In this document: positions 9,453-17,706 of the stretch, piece after piece | How the letters are laid out: the number at the start of each line of letters is the position of its first letter | How positions within the stretch are numbered: the first letter of the stretch is position 1 | Assembly (NCBI GenBank): GCA_903939755.1 | Contig: CAJAII010000039.1 | Coordinates: 1 to 64,000, forward strand | DNA from: an uncultured Flavobacteriales bacterium | GTDB taxonomy: Bacteria > Bacteroidota > Bacteroidia > Flavobacteriales_D > Crocinitomicaceae | Reading direction: 5' to 3' | DNA length: 64,000 nt | Made by a program: the position numbers and the translations under genes | The notes under the pieces: generated by a model | Told to the model about the DNA's origin: nothing | The model's input: only the letters and a program-made list of their open reading frames with translations | Databases searched by the model: none

Positions 9453-10024
9453 GTAGTAAGTTTATTGAAACATGAACGGCAAAGCGGTTGGTATTTTTCT
9501 ACAGCGCCCACCAATACTTGCCCTGATTCGTTTGCTGTACGATGAGAAAACTGTGCTAAATTACCACATGAAAGACAAATTGCATGAACTTTAGTAACAT
9601 ATTCTGCTATTGACAAAAGATTAGGCATCGGGCCAAAAGGTTTCCCTGTGTAATCCATATCTAAGCCTGCGATGATGACCCTCGCCCCTTTAGATGCTAG
9701 AACATGACAGACTTCAATAATGCCATCGTCAAAAAATTGTGCTTCATCGATTGCCACTACTTTTTCATTCTTCCATGCTGATAATATTTCGGAAGAAGAA
9801 TTAATTAGGATCGCTTCAACGGCATTGCCCTGATGACTAACCACGTTGCTTTCACTGTATCGATTATCAATGGCAGGCTTAAATAAAAGCAAACTTTGAT
9901 TCGCAAATTGCGTTCTTTTAATTCTTCTGATAAGCTCTTCCGTCTTCCCAGAAAACATCGATCCACATATTACTTCGATCCAACCATGTTGTCTACCCTC
10001 TCCGGGAAATTGTTCTAAAAACAT
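9449..10024 (-). CDS. tdk: Thymidine kinase
   Basis: The 191-residue type II thymidine kinase phosphorylates thymidine to dTMP in the salvage pathway. It shows the P-loop (GSMFSGKTEELIRR, about 22-35), the DEAQFFD motif with the catalytic aspartate/glutamate region, and two zinc-binding cysteine pairs (CLSCG and CRSC) in the lasso region. Its length is normal for the family. It heads a three-gene minus-strand run, overlapping the murF-alr start by 4 bp. No convincing TAnnTTTG box was found upstream. Confidence 0.96.
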   Translation of the reverse strand: MFLEQFPGEGRQHGWIEVICGSMFSGKTEELIRRIKRTQFANQSLLLFKPAIDNRYSESNVVSHQGNAVEAILINSSSEILSAWKNEKVVAIDEAQFFDDGIIEVCHVLASKGARVIIAGLDMDYTGKPFGPMPNLLSIAEYVTKVHAICLSCGNLAQFSHRTANESGQVLVGAVEKYQPLCRSCFNKLTT

Positions 10025-10367
10025 CTATATCTTTTTTTAAATTTAAAAATAATAAATATTTTTCTGACTGATCGCTTTCTTACCACAAAATCTTTTTGTC
10101 ATGATTTTAACTAAAAACACATGCCAAAAAGGGAACTATCTCCTATTTTTTCGCTGGATTACATCCAGCCCTAAAAACATTCAACCCCTATGGGGTTATG
10201 TAATAGTCTTGTGGTATAATTAAGACCATTCAATTATTTTTTATTATTATCACAATGATAGCGATAGGTTTTTTAATTTTGACAACTAATGAAGCTAAAT
10301 TATATCATTAATTAGAAATAAAACGATTAACTTCCATAAACTGTTGAATAATTATAAAATCATACCA
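10025..10367. other. Gene-free stretch between divergent genes
   Basis: These 343 bp separate tdk (minus) from a hypothetical gene (plus). They are very AT-rich. The middle holds two short perfect palindromes (listed separately). I see no ORF, tRNA or terminator with a T-run. An E. coli-like TTGACA-N16-TATATC pair (10279-10306) lies upstream of the plus-strand gene but does not match the Bacteroidota consensus. Confidence 0.6.
10153..10197. repeat. Paired small palindromes, possible REP-like remnant
   Basis: The first palindrome is GCTGGAT-TAC-ATCCAGC (10153-10169, 7-bp stem). The second is AACCCC-TAT-GGGGTT (10183-10197, 6-bp stem). They are 13 bp apart. GC-rich palindromes stand out in this AT-rich gap and resemble short interspersed palindromic repeats common in Bacteroidota intergenic regions. 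No second copy was noticed in this window, so repeat status is unproven. Confidence 0.4.
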
Positions 10368-11249
10368 ATGAAAAAACTTATTAGTTCCATTTCAATGCAC
10401 ATCAAAGCCATCGAAGAGCAAGGTGTAAATATAGAAGACTTGGATTTTTTGGTAACGCAATGTAACTTGTTACAAGAACAATTAATAATCCTCCGGTATA
10501 AGGTTTACGAAGAAGTTTCAGCTAAAAACAATGGTGAAAAAAATCCTGAATTAAAAAGTTCAGTCCCTGCTTTCGAAGCGATGGAAGAGACCGTTATTGA
10601 CGCTGTCGAAACTCCGATAGTTAGCGAGACTCCTGTATTTGATGTAAATGACGCCCCGCCAACTATTAAGCCCTTTGATTTTAGTTTATTCAGCGATGAA
10701 GAAGAGTCGTTATTAGCACCCGAAGCCGACAAAACGATTGAAGAGCATTATTCAGCAACCACCACGATTGAAGACGAGCATGGCATAACAGAAGAAACCA
10801 CCATAAAAGAACATGCGGCAACCATAGAAGAAGGTGATTCAATTATTGTTATCAATAAAGAAGAAGTTACCACTATTAGCTTTTCCAATGAATCGGAAGC
10901 AGGAAATGACCAACACATCGTTGCAAGCGACCACCCTATGATAGCGCAGTTTCGCACGATGGAAAAAAATATTCGTGCGGAAAGAGCCATCATTCCACTA
11001 GAAAGCTTAGCGGGTTCATTTACCTTGACAGAAAAACTACAATATATCAATGCGCTATTCGGTGGATCAAGTGAGGCTTTTGGGGCTGCAGTTAAGGAAC
11101 TTAATGAGCAGCAGAATATGGCCGGAGCAATTTTAGTCTTAATTGGCAACGCAGAAACTAATGCATGGAACTTTGTAAAATCTTTCGAAATTATTGAAGA
11201 GTTTGTTCTAAAAATTTGCCGGAGATATGCGAATAGCCCTGCTGCTTAG
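10368..11249 (+). CDS. Hypothetical acidic cytoplasmic protein
   Basis: I do not recognise a named family. The likely start is the ATG at 10368 (MKKLISSISMHIKAIEEQ); a TTG at 10344 is in frame but has nothing to favour it. The 293-residue product has a helical N-terminal segment (about 1-60), a long acidic low-complexity linker rich in Glu, Thr and Ile (about 60-195), and a compact C-terminal domain of about 80 residues (SFTLTEKLQYINALFGGSSE to LKICRRY). There is no signal peptide or membrane helix. The C-terminal module looks like one I associate with uncharacterised Bacteroidota proteins. Its end overlaps the next gene by 23 bp. Confidence 0.7.
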   Translation: MKKLISSISMHIKAIEEQGVNIEDLDFLVTQCNLLQEQLIILRYKVYEEVSAKNNGEKNPELKSSVPAFEAMEETVIDAVETPIVSETPVFDVNDAPPTIKPFDFSLFSDEEESLLAPEADKTIEEHYSATTTIEDEHGITEETTIKEHAATIEEGDSIIVINKEEVTTISFSNESEAGNDQHIVASDHPMIAQFRTMEKNIRAERAIIPLESLAGSFTLTEKLQYINALFGGSSEAFGAAVKELNEQQNMAGAILVLIGNAETNAWNFVKSFEIIEEFVLKICRRYANSPAA

Positions 11250-12471
11250 CACTTGTTTTGCGTTCTCCTACTGGGGACAGCAAGTCGACTTTCGCGAATA
11301 TACCAAACAATTATGTTCTCCAGCATTCCACGGAAGAGGATATGTCAATCAGGGAGATTCTATTGCTGCAGCATACATTTCTCAACAATTTAAAAAAATT
11401 GGTTTGTTGCCGATTGAAGGTTCTTTCTTTCAATCCTTTTCATTTCCAGTTAATACTTTTCCCGGCAAAATGCTGGTGTATACTGAATCAGACACCTTGC
11501 GGCCAGGTATTGATTTTCTAGTCGCTCCGAATTCCTCTGGCAGGAAAGGGATAATCAACTTGACCTATTTTACTCCCGATGAATTGCTTTCCATTCGTAA
11601 ATCCACTTTCACGCTTAAAAAAGAGGAAGTCATCGCAATTGATTATACGGGCAGCACTAAAGACACACTTAAATTTATAAAAACTAAAATCGCTGAACTA
11701 GCTACATCTTTTCCGATTATAGAAATAACCAATGAAAAACTAACCTGGTCGGTTAGTCAAGAAGCGAGCAAGTCGATGCATTTAATAATTTTAAAAAACG
11801 CGCTTAAACAACTACCCGCCTTTCTTTATGTTGATCTGGAACAGAAATATATACCAAATCATGTTTCCAATAACGTGATTGGATACTGTTCAGGAAAAGC
11901 AAAAACAAAAAAGACACTTCTTATTTCAGCCCATTATGATCACCTAGGACGAATGGGCAGCGAAACCTATTTCCCAGGCGCAAATGATAATGCAAGCGGG
12001 AACGCCATGTTGCTCCGCCTGGCGGAGCAATTAATTAAGCATCCTATAAAATACAACGTGTTATTTGTTGCTTTCGCAGGAGAAGAAATTGGATTACTCG
12101 GATCAAAACACATGTGTACGAATCCGATTATTCCCTTAAAAGATATTCGTTTTATGCTTAATCTGGACATAATGGGAAGTGGCGAAGAAGGAATAACGGT
12201 GGTGAATTCGACCTTATTTCCGAAGGAATTTGATTTATTGAAATCCATTAATGCTAAAAAGCAATTAATGAAAGAAATAAAACCTCGAGGCCCCGCTGCA
12301 AATTCAGACCACTATTATTTTACCGATGCTGGCGTTCCCGCATTTTTTATCTATACGATGGGGCCTAACAAACATTACCATGATGTGGAAGATCGTTATG
12401 AGGCGCTAAGCTTTGGGGCATTTGATCCCTTAAACAAGTTGATCCTGAAATTTATCCGAGGAATTAAATAA
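11227..12471 (+). CDS. M28-family zinc metallopeptidase, exported
   Basis: The 414-residue protein starts with a signal-like segment (MRIALLLSTCFAFSYWGQQ) and carries the M28 aminopeptidase domain from about residue 215. The di-zinc ligands and catalytic residue can be placed: His236 (SAHYDHLG), Asp254 (GANDNASG), Glu286 and Glu287 (AGEEIGLLGS), Asp314 (LNLDIMGSG) and His385 (KHYHDVED). It should remove N-terminal residues from peptides outside the cytoplasm. Its own ATG lies inside the end of the preceding gene (23-bp overlap). It is convergent with the small membrane-protein gene, with 2 bp between them. Confidence 0.9.
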   Translation: MRIALLLSTCFAFSYWGQQVDFREYTKQLCSPAFHGRGYVNQGDSIAAAYISQQFKKIGLLPIEGSFFQSFSFPVNTFPGKMLVYTESDTLRPGIDFLVAPNSSGRKGIINLTYFTPDELLSIRKSTFTLKKEEVIAIDYTGSTKDTLKFIKTKIAELATSFPIIEITNEKLTWSVSQEASKSMHLIILKNALKQLPAFLYVDLEQKYIPNHVSNNVIGYCSGKAKTKKTLLISAHYDHLGRMGSETYFPGANDNASGNAMLLRLAEQLIKHPIKYNVLFVAFAGEEIGLLGSKHMCTNPIIPLKDIRFMLNLDIMGSGEEGITVVNSTLFPKEFDLLKSINAKKQLMKEIKPRGPAANSDHYYFTDAGVPAFFIYTMGPNKHYHDVEDRYEALSFGAFDPLNKLILKFIRGIK

Positions 12472-12473
12472 CC

Positions 12474-12857
12474 TTAGTTATTAAGTGTTTTTATTATACA
12501 CAGCGCTTGTAATGCAATTAATGCGAGGAACATACACATGACATGTAAAACAACTGTCATTGGGGAATTAGCATATACTACCGAAGCCGCAAAAAACATA
12601 AAAAGTAACATTTGAATAATGGTGAGGGACATAATCCCGGCCAATAAAGCCGTTGGATTTTTATAAATAGCTGGCAACATCACCGCCCAACCCGAAAAAA
12701 ACAAAACAGCAAAAACAAATAACGACAATATCAGTGTCTTAGACGGAAAGGTTGCTGAGGAAAACAAGAGAGAATATGCAATATATAAAATAGCAATAGC
12801 AAGAAACGAAATGGTGGTGTTTCGAATGTATTGATAAAAAAGGCGTTTGTCATTCAT
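12474..12857 (-). CDS. Small four-helix membrane protein in the atpZ group
   Basis: The 127-residue protein has four predicted membrane helices (about 13-33, 42-62, 70-92, 100-120) and no other recognisable motif. It overlaps the end of atpZ by 8 bp (ATGAATGA), so translation is coupled. In Bacteroidota genomes a small membrane protein of this type often follows atpZ just before the ATP synthase a-subunit gene, so an AtpI-like assembly role is possible. Here no ATP synthase gene follows. The function is inferred from position only. Confidence 0.65.
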   Translation of the reverse strand: MNDKRLFYQYIRNTTISFLAIAILYIAYSLLFSSATFPSKTLILSLFVFAVLFFSGWAVMLPAIYKNPTALLAGIMSLTIIQMLLFMFFAASVVYANSPMTVVLHVMCMFLALIALQALCIIKTLNN

Positions 12858-13053
12858 TTTTTAGCGCCGATTTTATGACCACGTATAATGAAATAGACAC
12901 TCCAAGGACAAGAAGTCCAGCTGTCCAATAGGCATTTTTAGAATTAAAATAGCGGTCTAAATAATCTCCGAGGAAACCAAATGCAATAATAATAGCAGCC
13001 ATTTGAATTCCTAATGAAGAATACTTGGCAAATGATTTGATTTTTGGTGTCAA
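12850..13053 (-). CDS. AtpZ/AtpI-family protein
   Basis: This 67-residue protein has two membrane helices (about 10-30 and 41-62) separated by a short loop with the family pattern GDYLDRYFNSKNAYWTAG. AtpZ/AtpI proteins are accessory to F1Fo ATP synthase, helping c-ring assembly or magnesium uptake. The start is TTG at 13053, supported by an AAGGAG sequence about 8 bp upstream that overlaps the bactofilin stop. The first in-frame ATG would cut into the first helix. Confidence 0.8.
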   Translation of the reverse strand: MTPKIKSFAKYSSLGIQMAAIIIAFGFLGDYLDRYFNSKNAYWTAGLLVLGVSISLYVVIKSALKNE

Positions 13054-13065
13054 GGATTTTTCTCC

Positions 13066-13476
13066 TTAATCTTCGTCTTCTACATCAGCAGTAAAGGTCG
13101 TGGTTGTCATTGGAGACTTCATGACACAAGCGCCTTCGAAATACGCGCCTTCTTCAATCGTTAACTTAGTAGCTTGGATATCTCCTTTAATTCTAGCTGT
13201 CGAATGCATGGTTAATAAATTCTCAACCGTTAATTCGCCATGGACCGTTCCATCAATTTCAGCATTCACACAAACTAGATTACCCTTGAGTTTACCAGAG
13301 GAACCAATCAATACTTTTCCAGAACAAGAAACATTACCAATAATGTCACCTTCTATTTGAATATTAGAATCGGAAACAATATCACCTGTAAATTCTGTCC
13401 CTGAAAGGATTCTATTAAACTCTGTACTATCTGTACTGGAAGTATTCCCTCCAAAAAATTCTTTTCTTTTTAACAT
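13066..13476 (-). CDS. Bactofilin (polymer-forming cytoskeletal protein)
   Basis: The 136-residue protein is a bactofilin. A short polar N-terminal tail (1-22) leads to the right-handed beta-helix core (about 25-125) built of imperfect repeats such as GDIIGNVSCSGKVLIG and GTVHGELTVENLL. Bactofilins form nucleotide-free filaments on the inner face of the membrane and help localise envelope machines. The gene lies 3 bp after porW and 12 bp before the atpZ start, so the three form one transcript. Confidence 0.92.
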   Translation of the reverse strand: MLKRKEFFGGNTSSTDSTEFNRILSGTEFTGDIVSDSNIQIEGDIIGNVSCSGKVLIGSSGKLKGNLVCVNAEIDGTVHGELTVENLLTMHSTARIKGDIQATKLTIEEGAYFEGACVMKSPMTTTTFTADVEDED

Positions 13477-13479
13477 AAA

Positions 13480-16116
13480 TCAGTAATTAAGGTCGTAAAA
13501 CTCTTTATACAATTCAAAGTTACTTGATTCTATTAACTTTTTCAAATTTTCTTGTGTAATAATCTGAATTCTATTATTCTGCCACTGATCTAAATCTTCG
13601 TATCCTGCTTTATAGGCAACGATATAATCACTTGCTAATTTGACAGAAGCAAATTCAGCGACAAGGACAAAAGAGGTTTCTTTAAGGGTTAATTTGCTTT
13701 GAACTTTTAATTTTATGTTTTTAAATTTCTTCGCTGTAAAATCGGAAATGTCATTTTTGGCATCGTTGGCATCTTCGTCTTCATCCATAAGAACAATCAC
13801 GAATTGCGTTACGGCATCATTATAGACAAACATACTTGGCTTAGGAGTTGGTAAGGGTTCATTTTTCGAAATTCCATTATTGATAATATCAATCATTTCC
13901 TTTGCCCTGATCGCTTGCGCAGTGCCTGGTTTTTCTTCTATAATCCTTGTTAATTTTGGAAGTAAGGATTTTTTGTTTTCTGTTAATTGGCCCGCGGCCA
14001 ACACATTTAGTAACATGTATTCAGCCCTTAACGCATTTGATTTGTCCCCATTGACAATTAATTCCGATGCATCGTAAACCCCTTGATACTCTTTCTTGTC
14101 ATAGCGTGCCACAAGGGCTATGTAATCTTTTTGAGCGGCCATTTTTCCTTCTTTTTGCTTCACAAAAAAGTCAGGGTCTTTGAAATAATTAGCCACATCT
14201 GAATTCGGATAATTCTTTATGATGTAGTCTTTATATTGAACCCCTAATCCATTCTTTTCATTTAATTTGTACAATTGAAAGGCGGCGGAAAGATCGGTGG
14301 TGCTGAGTCTGTTTTTATCCAAGATTTTCTCGAATTGAGCAATCGCCAAGTCATTTTCATTCAAGAGTTCCTTGTAAAGAACCCCGGAAGTATAAAGTGC
14401 CTCAATTTCTGATAAAACCGAGCGTTCAAAAAGACTATCAGTTAACGGCAATTTCTTTCTCAATCCCTCCACAGTGAGTTCGTCGAGCGGTTCGTTGCTT
14501 ACTAATGCTACAACTGCGGTATCTTCTTTGTTTTCTTTATCGTCTGTAAATTCTGTGAACACAATTTTACTTGATCGCCTCCAATCGTCCTTGTTTTCTC
14601 TGTCTCCCCACATTTTTCGGAATTCATTAAACCCTTCCTCTTTCAATTTCTGGTTGTTGAAATACCATTTATTGGCCGCCCCATTTTGGATCGTGTTCGA
14701 TTGAACTTGCAAGGCCAGTAATTTCGCAGCTTCCGCTTCCTTTCGCTTTTGTTCCTCCGCCTTCATGTCTTTAATTAACTGCTTTAAAAATTCTGTTTGC
14801 TCTTTTTCCGGCATTTTCGCAATTCGTTGCACACTGTCTTCATAAATTGATTTTTCAAGCGCATTGACCAGATCCAATAACTTAACCGCTTTGGACTTAA
14901 CTAAGTCTGCATTAGGGTAAATTTCAGGCATGCTACGCACACAAGAATCGTAATATTTTTGGGCGTTAATGTAGGATTTTTCATAAAAGGAGATATCCGC
15001 TAGCTTCTCATAGGAAAGGGCTTTTTGACGTTTATTCGTGGTGGAGTAAAAAGCAGAATTCGTATAATAATTCTTTGCTAGGCTGTTGTTGCCTCTATTC
15101 ATTTCCAAGGCTGCTTTTGCATAATAAATTTGATCTTTAAAAGGTGCATTTTTAGCATCCCGCAACATTTTATCTAGGCCTTTACTCAATTTATTATTAT
15201 TACCCAACATCGCTCTGTTCAGTCTTGCATTAAAAGAAACTTCATAAAGCGCAGCGGCAGACAGTGCTTTTGAATAATGGTATTGAGCCGAATCAATTCC
15301 GCCGCTCTGCTGGTAAATTTGACCCAGAATAAAATGAAGGCGCGCTTTGTCTTGTTTATTATTTGATTTGGCAACAGCATTTGTTAGCGAGAAAGCCGCT
15401 TCCCCAAATTGCTTTCTTTTTACTGCTAGATCCGCTTGCGTCTTAAAAATTTCCAACTGTAAGCCTTTAGACATTTTAGGCGCAACTTCTACCGTTGGGT
15501 CTTTCTTTTTAAATAGGGCCAAGACACTTTTCAGGGAACTCTTTTTTTGAACAAGCGCTGTTTCCTGGAGTTCATCTAGCAATAGTTTCGCTTCCGAAAA
15601 CTTATTTTGCTCAATGTAAATCCTAGCCATCCACAATTCTGCAATATATCGCGATGGATCCTTTTGAAAAAAGCGCTTGACGAATTGAAAGTTTTTTAAT
15701 GCTTTATCATAATCTCTTCTATAAAACATCGCTTTTCCAACCGTAATCCAATTTTCATCAATCCATTTGTTGTGTTCCGCCTCTTTCATGCTCATGTCCT
15801 GCGTACTTGGCATAGAATGGTTCTTTATCACCTTCGAACATTTCACAATCGCGGTATCAATGGAAGGATACATCCCTTTCACTTCTGTTTCGTTGGGTAA
15901 GGGGGAAATGGGCAATAAGTCATAGAAATCATCTTTACGACTATTTGCATACGTTATAAGGGCTTGATTAAGGAGTTCTTCCGCATTAAAATGACCGTTG
16001 TATTTGGCTGTCATTCCGTGAAATGTTCTGTTCAGGAACGTATTTTTCTCCGTAGAACAGGCCACCAAAATAGCTGTTAAGATTAGTAATAAAGAAAGAT
16101 GTTTAATAATACCCAT
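13480..16116 (-). CDS. porW: T9SS periplasmic lipoprotein PorW/SprE, TPR-rich
   Basis: The 878-residue lipoprotein has a type II signal peptide with lipobox LVAC (Cys20). The PorW/SprE-type opening (STEKNTFLNRTFHGMTAKYN) follows. Tetratricopeptide repeats fill about 115-420 and 575-760, with a charged coiled coil between (about 450-500). A C-terminal domain of about 110 residues ends the protein. PorW/SprE is needed for type IX secretion and gliding in relatives, where it is thought to link the energised motor to the outer-membrane machinery. The T9SS cargo-like proteins at 55-58 kb agree with an active system. Confidence 0.85.
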   Translation of the reverse strand: MGIIKHLSLLLILTAILVACSTEKNTFLNRTFHGMTAKYNGHFNAEELLNQALITYANSRKDDFYDLLPISPLPNETEVKGMYPSIDTAIVKCSKVIKNHSMPSTQDMSMKEAEHNKWIDENWITVGKAMFYRRDYDKALKNFQFVKRFFQKDPSRYIAELWMARIYIEQNKFSEAKLLLDELQETALVQKKSSLKSVLALFKKKDPTVEVAPKMSKGLQLEIFKTQADLAVKRKQFGEAAFSLTNAVAKSNNKQDKARLHFILGQIYQQSGGIDSAQYHYSKALSAAALYEVSFNARLNRAMLGNNNKLSKGLDKMLRDAKNAPFKDQIYYAKAALEMNRGNNSLAKNYYTNSAFYSTTNKRQKALSYEKLADISFYEKSYINAQKYYDSCVRSMPEIYPNADLVKSKAVKLLDLVNALEKSIYEDSVQRIAKMPEKEQTEFLKQLIKDMKAEEQKRKEAEAAKLLALQVQSNTIQNGAANKWYFNNQKLKEEGFNEFRKMWGDRENKDDWRRSSKIVFTEFTDDKENKEDTAVVALVSNEPLDELTVEGLRKKLPLTDSLFERSVLSEIEALYTSGVLYKELLNENDLAIAQFEKILDKNRLSTTDLSAAFQLYKLNEKNGLGVQYKDYIIKNYPNSDVANYFKDPDFFVKQKEGKMAAQKDYIALVARYDKKEYQGVYDASELIVNGDKSNALRAEYMLLNVLAAGQLTENKKSLLPKLTRIIEEKPGTAQAIRAKEMIDIINNGISKNEPLPTPKPSMFVYNDAVTQFVIVLMDEDEDANDAKNDISDFTAKKFKNIKLKVQSKLTLKETSFVLVAEFASVKLASDYIVAYKAGYEDLDQWQNNRIQIITQENLKKLIESSNFELYKEFYDLNY

Positions 16117-16174
16117 TTAAAAAAATCAATTGCGGTAACTAAAAAAATAGCTATTTAGTATATTGGACACTAAA

Positions 16175-16885
16175 TTAAGCAATGTTTGTAAAGACTTGCT
16201 GAATATCGTCATCATCCTCAATTTTCTCGAGCATTTTTTCAATATCCACCATTTGTTCTTCTGTAAACTCAACAGGTGTAGTCGAAAAGCGGCTTAAGCT
16301 GGATTTTTGAACCTCTATTTGCAAATCTTCTAGCGCTTTAGATAAGGTACCGAAGGCTGAATAATCACCATAAACGAAGAGTTGCCCTTCTTCCACTTCT
16401 ATTTCTTGACAGCCCGCATCAATTAAATCGAGCTCTAACATTTCAGGATCAATATTTTCCGTGATATTGATTTCAAAGACACTTTTTCGTTCAAACATAA
16501 ATTCAAGCGATCCAGTAGGTACAATTCCACCATTGGCTTTATTAAAGTATGACTTTACATTTGCAACGGTCCGCGTTGGGTTATCGGTGGCGCATTCCAC
16601 GAAAACTAAAACGCCGTGTGGGCCTTTTCCTTCATAATTCACTTCTGTAAAAGAGGCAATATCTTTTTGAGCGGCTCTTTTAATAGCGGCATCGATATTG
16701 TCTTTTGGCATATTTTCAGACTTCGCGTTCTGAATCGCGGTCCGTAGTTTTGCATTGGTAGCTGGCTCCATACCGCCCTCCTTGGCCGCCATGGTAATTG
16801 CCTTTCCTAATTTAGGAAAAATTTTGGACATCTTGTCCCACCTTTTTTCTTTTGCTGCTCGTCGGTATTCAAACGCTCTTCCCAT
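16175..16885 (-). CDS. yebC: YebC/PmpR (TACO1) family protein
   Basis: The 236-residue protein is a full-length YebC/TACO1 family member: it opens [16 protein letters not shown] and carries the family core KPKLGKA-like and [14 protein letters not shown] segments, then [11 protein letters not shown]. Members bind DNA or act as ribosome-associated factors that relieve stalling at proline stretches; which applies here cannot be told from sequence. It has its own good promoter candidate (16902-16932), which separates it from engB. Confidence 0.95.
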   Translation of the reverse strand: MGRAFEYRRAAKEKRWDKMSKIFPKLGKAITMAAKEGGMEPATNAKLRTAIQNAKSENMPKDNIDAAIKRAAQKDIASFTEVNYEGKGPHGVLVFVECATDNPTRTVANVKSYFNKANGGIVPTGSLEFMFERKSVFEINITENIDPEMLELDLIDAGCQEIEVEEGQLFVYGDYSAFGTLSKALEDLQIEVQKSSLSRFSTTPVEFTEEQMVDIEKMLEKIEDDDDIQQVFTNIA

Positions 16886-16901
16886 TCTATTACAATTTTG
16901 T

Positions 16902-16932
16902 CAAAGTTAAAAATTTCAAGTTTGAAAGTCAA
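16902..16932 (-). promoter_or_regulatory. Promoter for yebC
   Basis: On the minus strand, TTG (16932-16930), a 20-nt spacer and TAACTTTG (16909-16902) match the Bacteroidota TTG/TAnnTTTG promoter. The -7 box ends 16 bp before the yebC ATG. Confidence 0.55.
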
Positions 16933-16940
16933 GAGAAAAC

Positions 16941-17537
16941 CTAAGACATGCTTAGAATTTGACTTATATAATTTAATATTGGTTCATTACCAAATCCAGA
17001 TACACTCGATGTGGTATAAATCGGGGGCAATTCCTCCCATGTCTTTAACATTTCTTTTTTGAATTTCAGGAGGTTTTTTTGAAGCGCAGAACTTGACAGT
17101 TTATCAATTTTTGTAAAAACCATTACAAAAGGAAGTTGTTTTTCCCCGCACCAGTTAATGAATTCCATGTCAATTTTTTGAGGCTCTAAGCGGGAATCCA
17201 GCAGCACAAAAATGTTCATCAAGGTTTTTCTTTTCGTGAGGTAATCCGCGATAAATTTCTCCCACGTTGAGCGGGCCGATTTGGATGCTTTGGCATACCC
17301 GTAACCTGGCAAATCGACTAAGTACCATTCATCGTTGATGACAAAATGATTTATTAATTGCGTTTTTCCTGGAGTAGAGGAAATTTTTGCCAGCTTTTTA
17401 TTTCCTGTTAAAAGGTTTATTAAGGAAGACTTTCCCACATTCGACCTTCCAATAAATGCAAACTCAGGTTTGCCATCTTCAGGACATTTTTTGTGGTCGG
17501 TATTAGAAACAACAAAAGAAACCGATTTAATTTTCAT
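16941..17537 (-). CDS. engB: Ribosome biogenesis GTPase EngB (YihA/YsxC)
   Basis: The 198-residue GTPase needed for 50S subunit assembly has all G motifs: G1 GRSNVGKSS (about 31-39), G2 threonine in ISSTPGKTQ, G3 DLPGYGYA, G4 TKID and G5-like TSSVSG. Length is normal. A TACCTTTG box sits only 5 bp upstream of the ATG, which would give an almost leaderless transcript if used. A gap of 169 bp separates it from leuS. Confidence 0.96.
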   Translation of the reverse strand: MKIKSVSFVVSNTDHKKCPEDGKPEFAFIGRSNVGKSSLINLLTGNKKLAKISSTPGKTQLINHFVINDEWYLVDLPGYGYAKASKSARSTWEKFIADYLTKRKTLMNIFVLLDSRLEPQKIDMEFINWCGEKQLPFVMVFTKIDKLSSSALQKNLLKFKKEMLKTWEELPPIYTTSSVSGFGNEPILNYISQILSMS

Positions 17538-17706
17538 AAATCAAAGGTAGTCTTTATTTTATTTAGTGGGTTTAAGAACTCTTCTCAGTTGTCAAGGAAT
17601 CCATGACAATTGCTAAAGACGGAAAATCAAAACAAAGAAAGAAGGCGTTCGAGTGGTTAGTGTCACGACCCAGCTCAATTTTCTTGCGCCAGACGGCAAA
17701 CTGCAT

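Noticed and set aside
10279..10306. TTGACA-N16-TATATC, an E. coli-like promoter ahead of the plus-strand hypothetical gene
   Set aside because: Bacteroidota sigma factors use TAnnTTTG; there is no TTTG here, and such AT-rich matches occur by chance.
12470..12482. AATAAC/GTTATT symmetry between the convergent M28 gene and the small membrane-protein gene
   Set aside because: The stem has only one GC pair and no T-run, so terminator activity is not supported.
17542..17549. TACCTTTG box for engB
   Set aside because: It ends only 4 bp before the ATG and no TTG lies at the right distance, so it is not listed as a promoter; an almost leaderless start cannot be excluded.
17589..17609. Hairpin TTGTCA/TGACAA with a 9-nt loop between engB and leuS
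   Set aside because: Only 6 bp, no T-run on either strand and no gene context that needs it.
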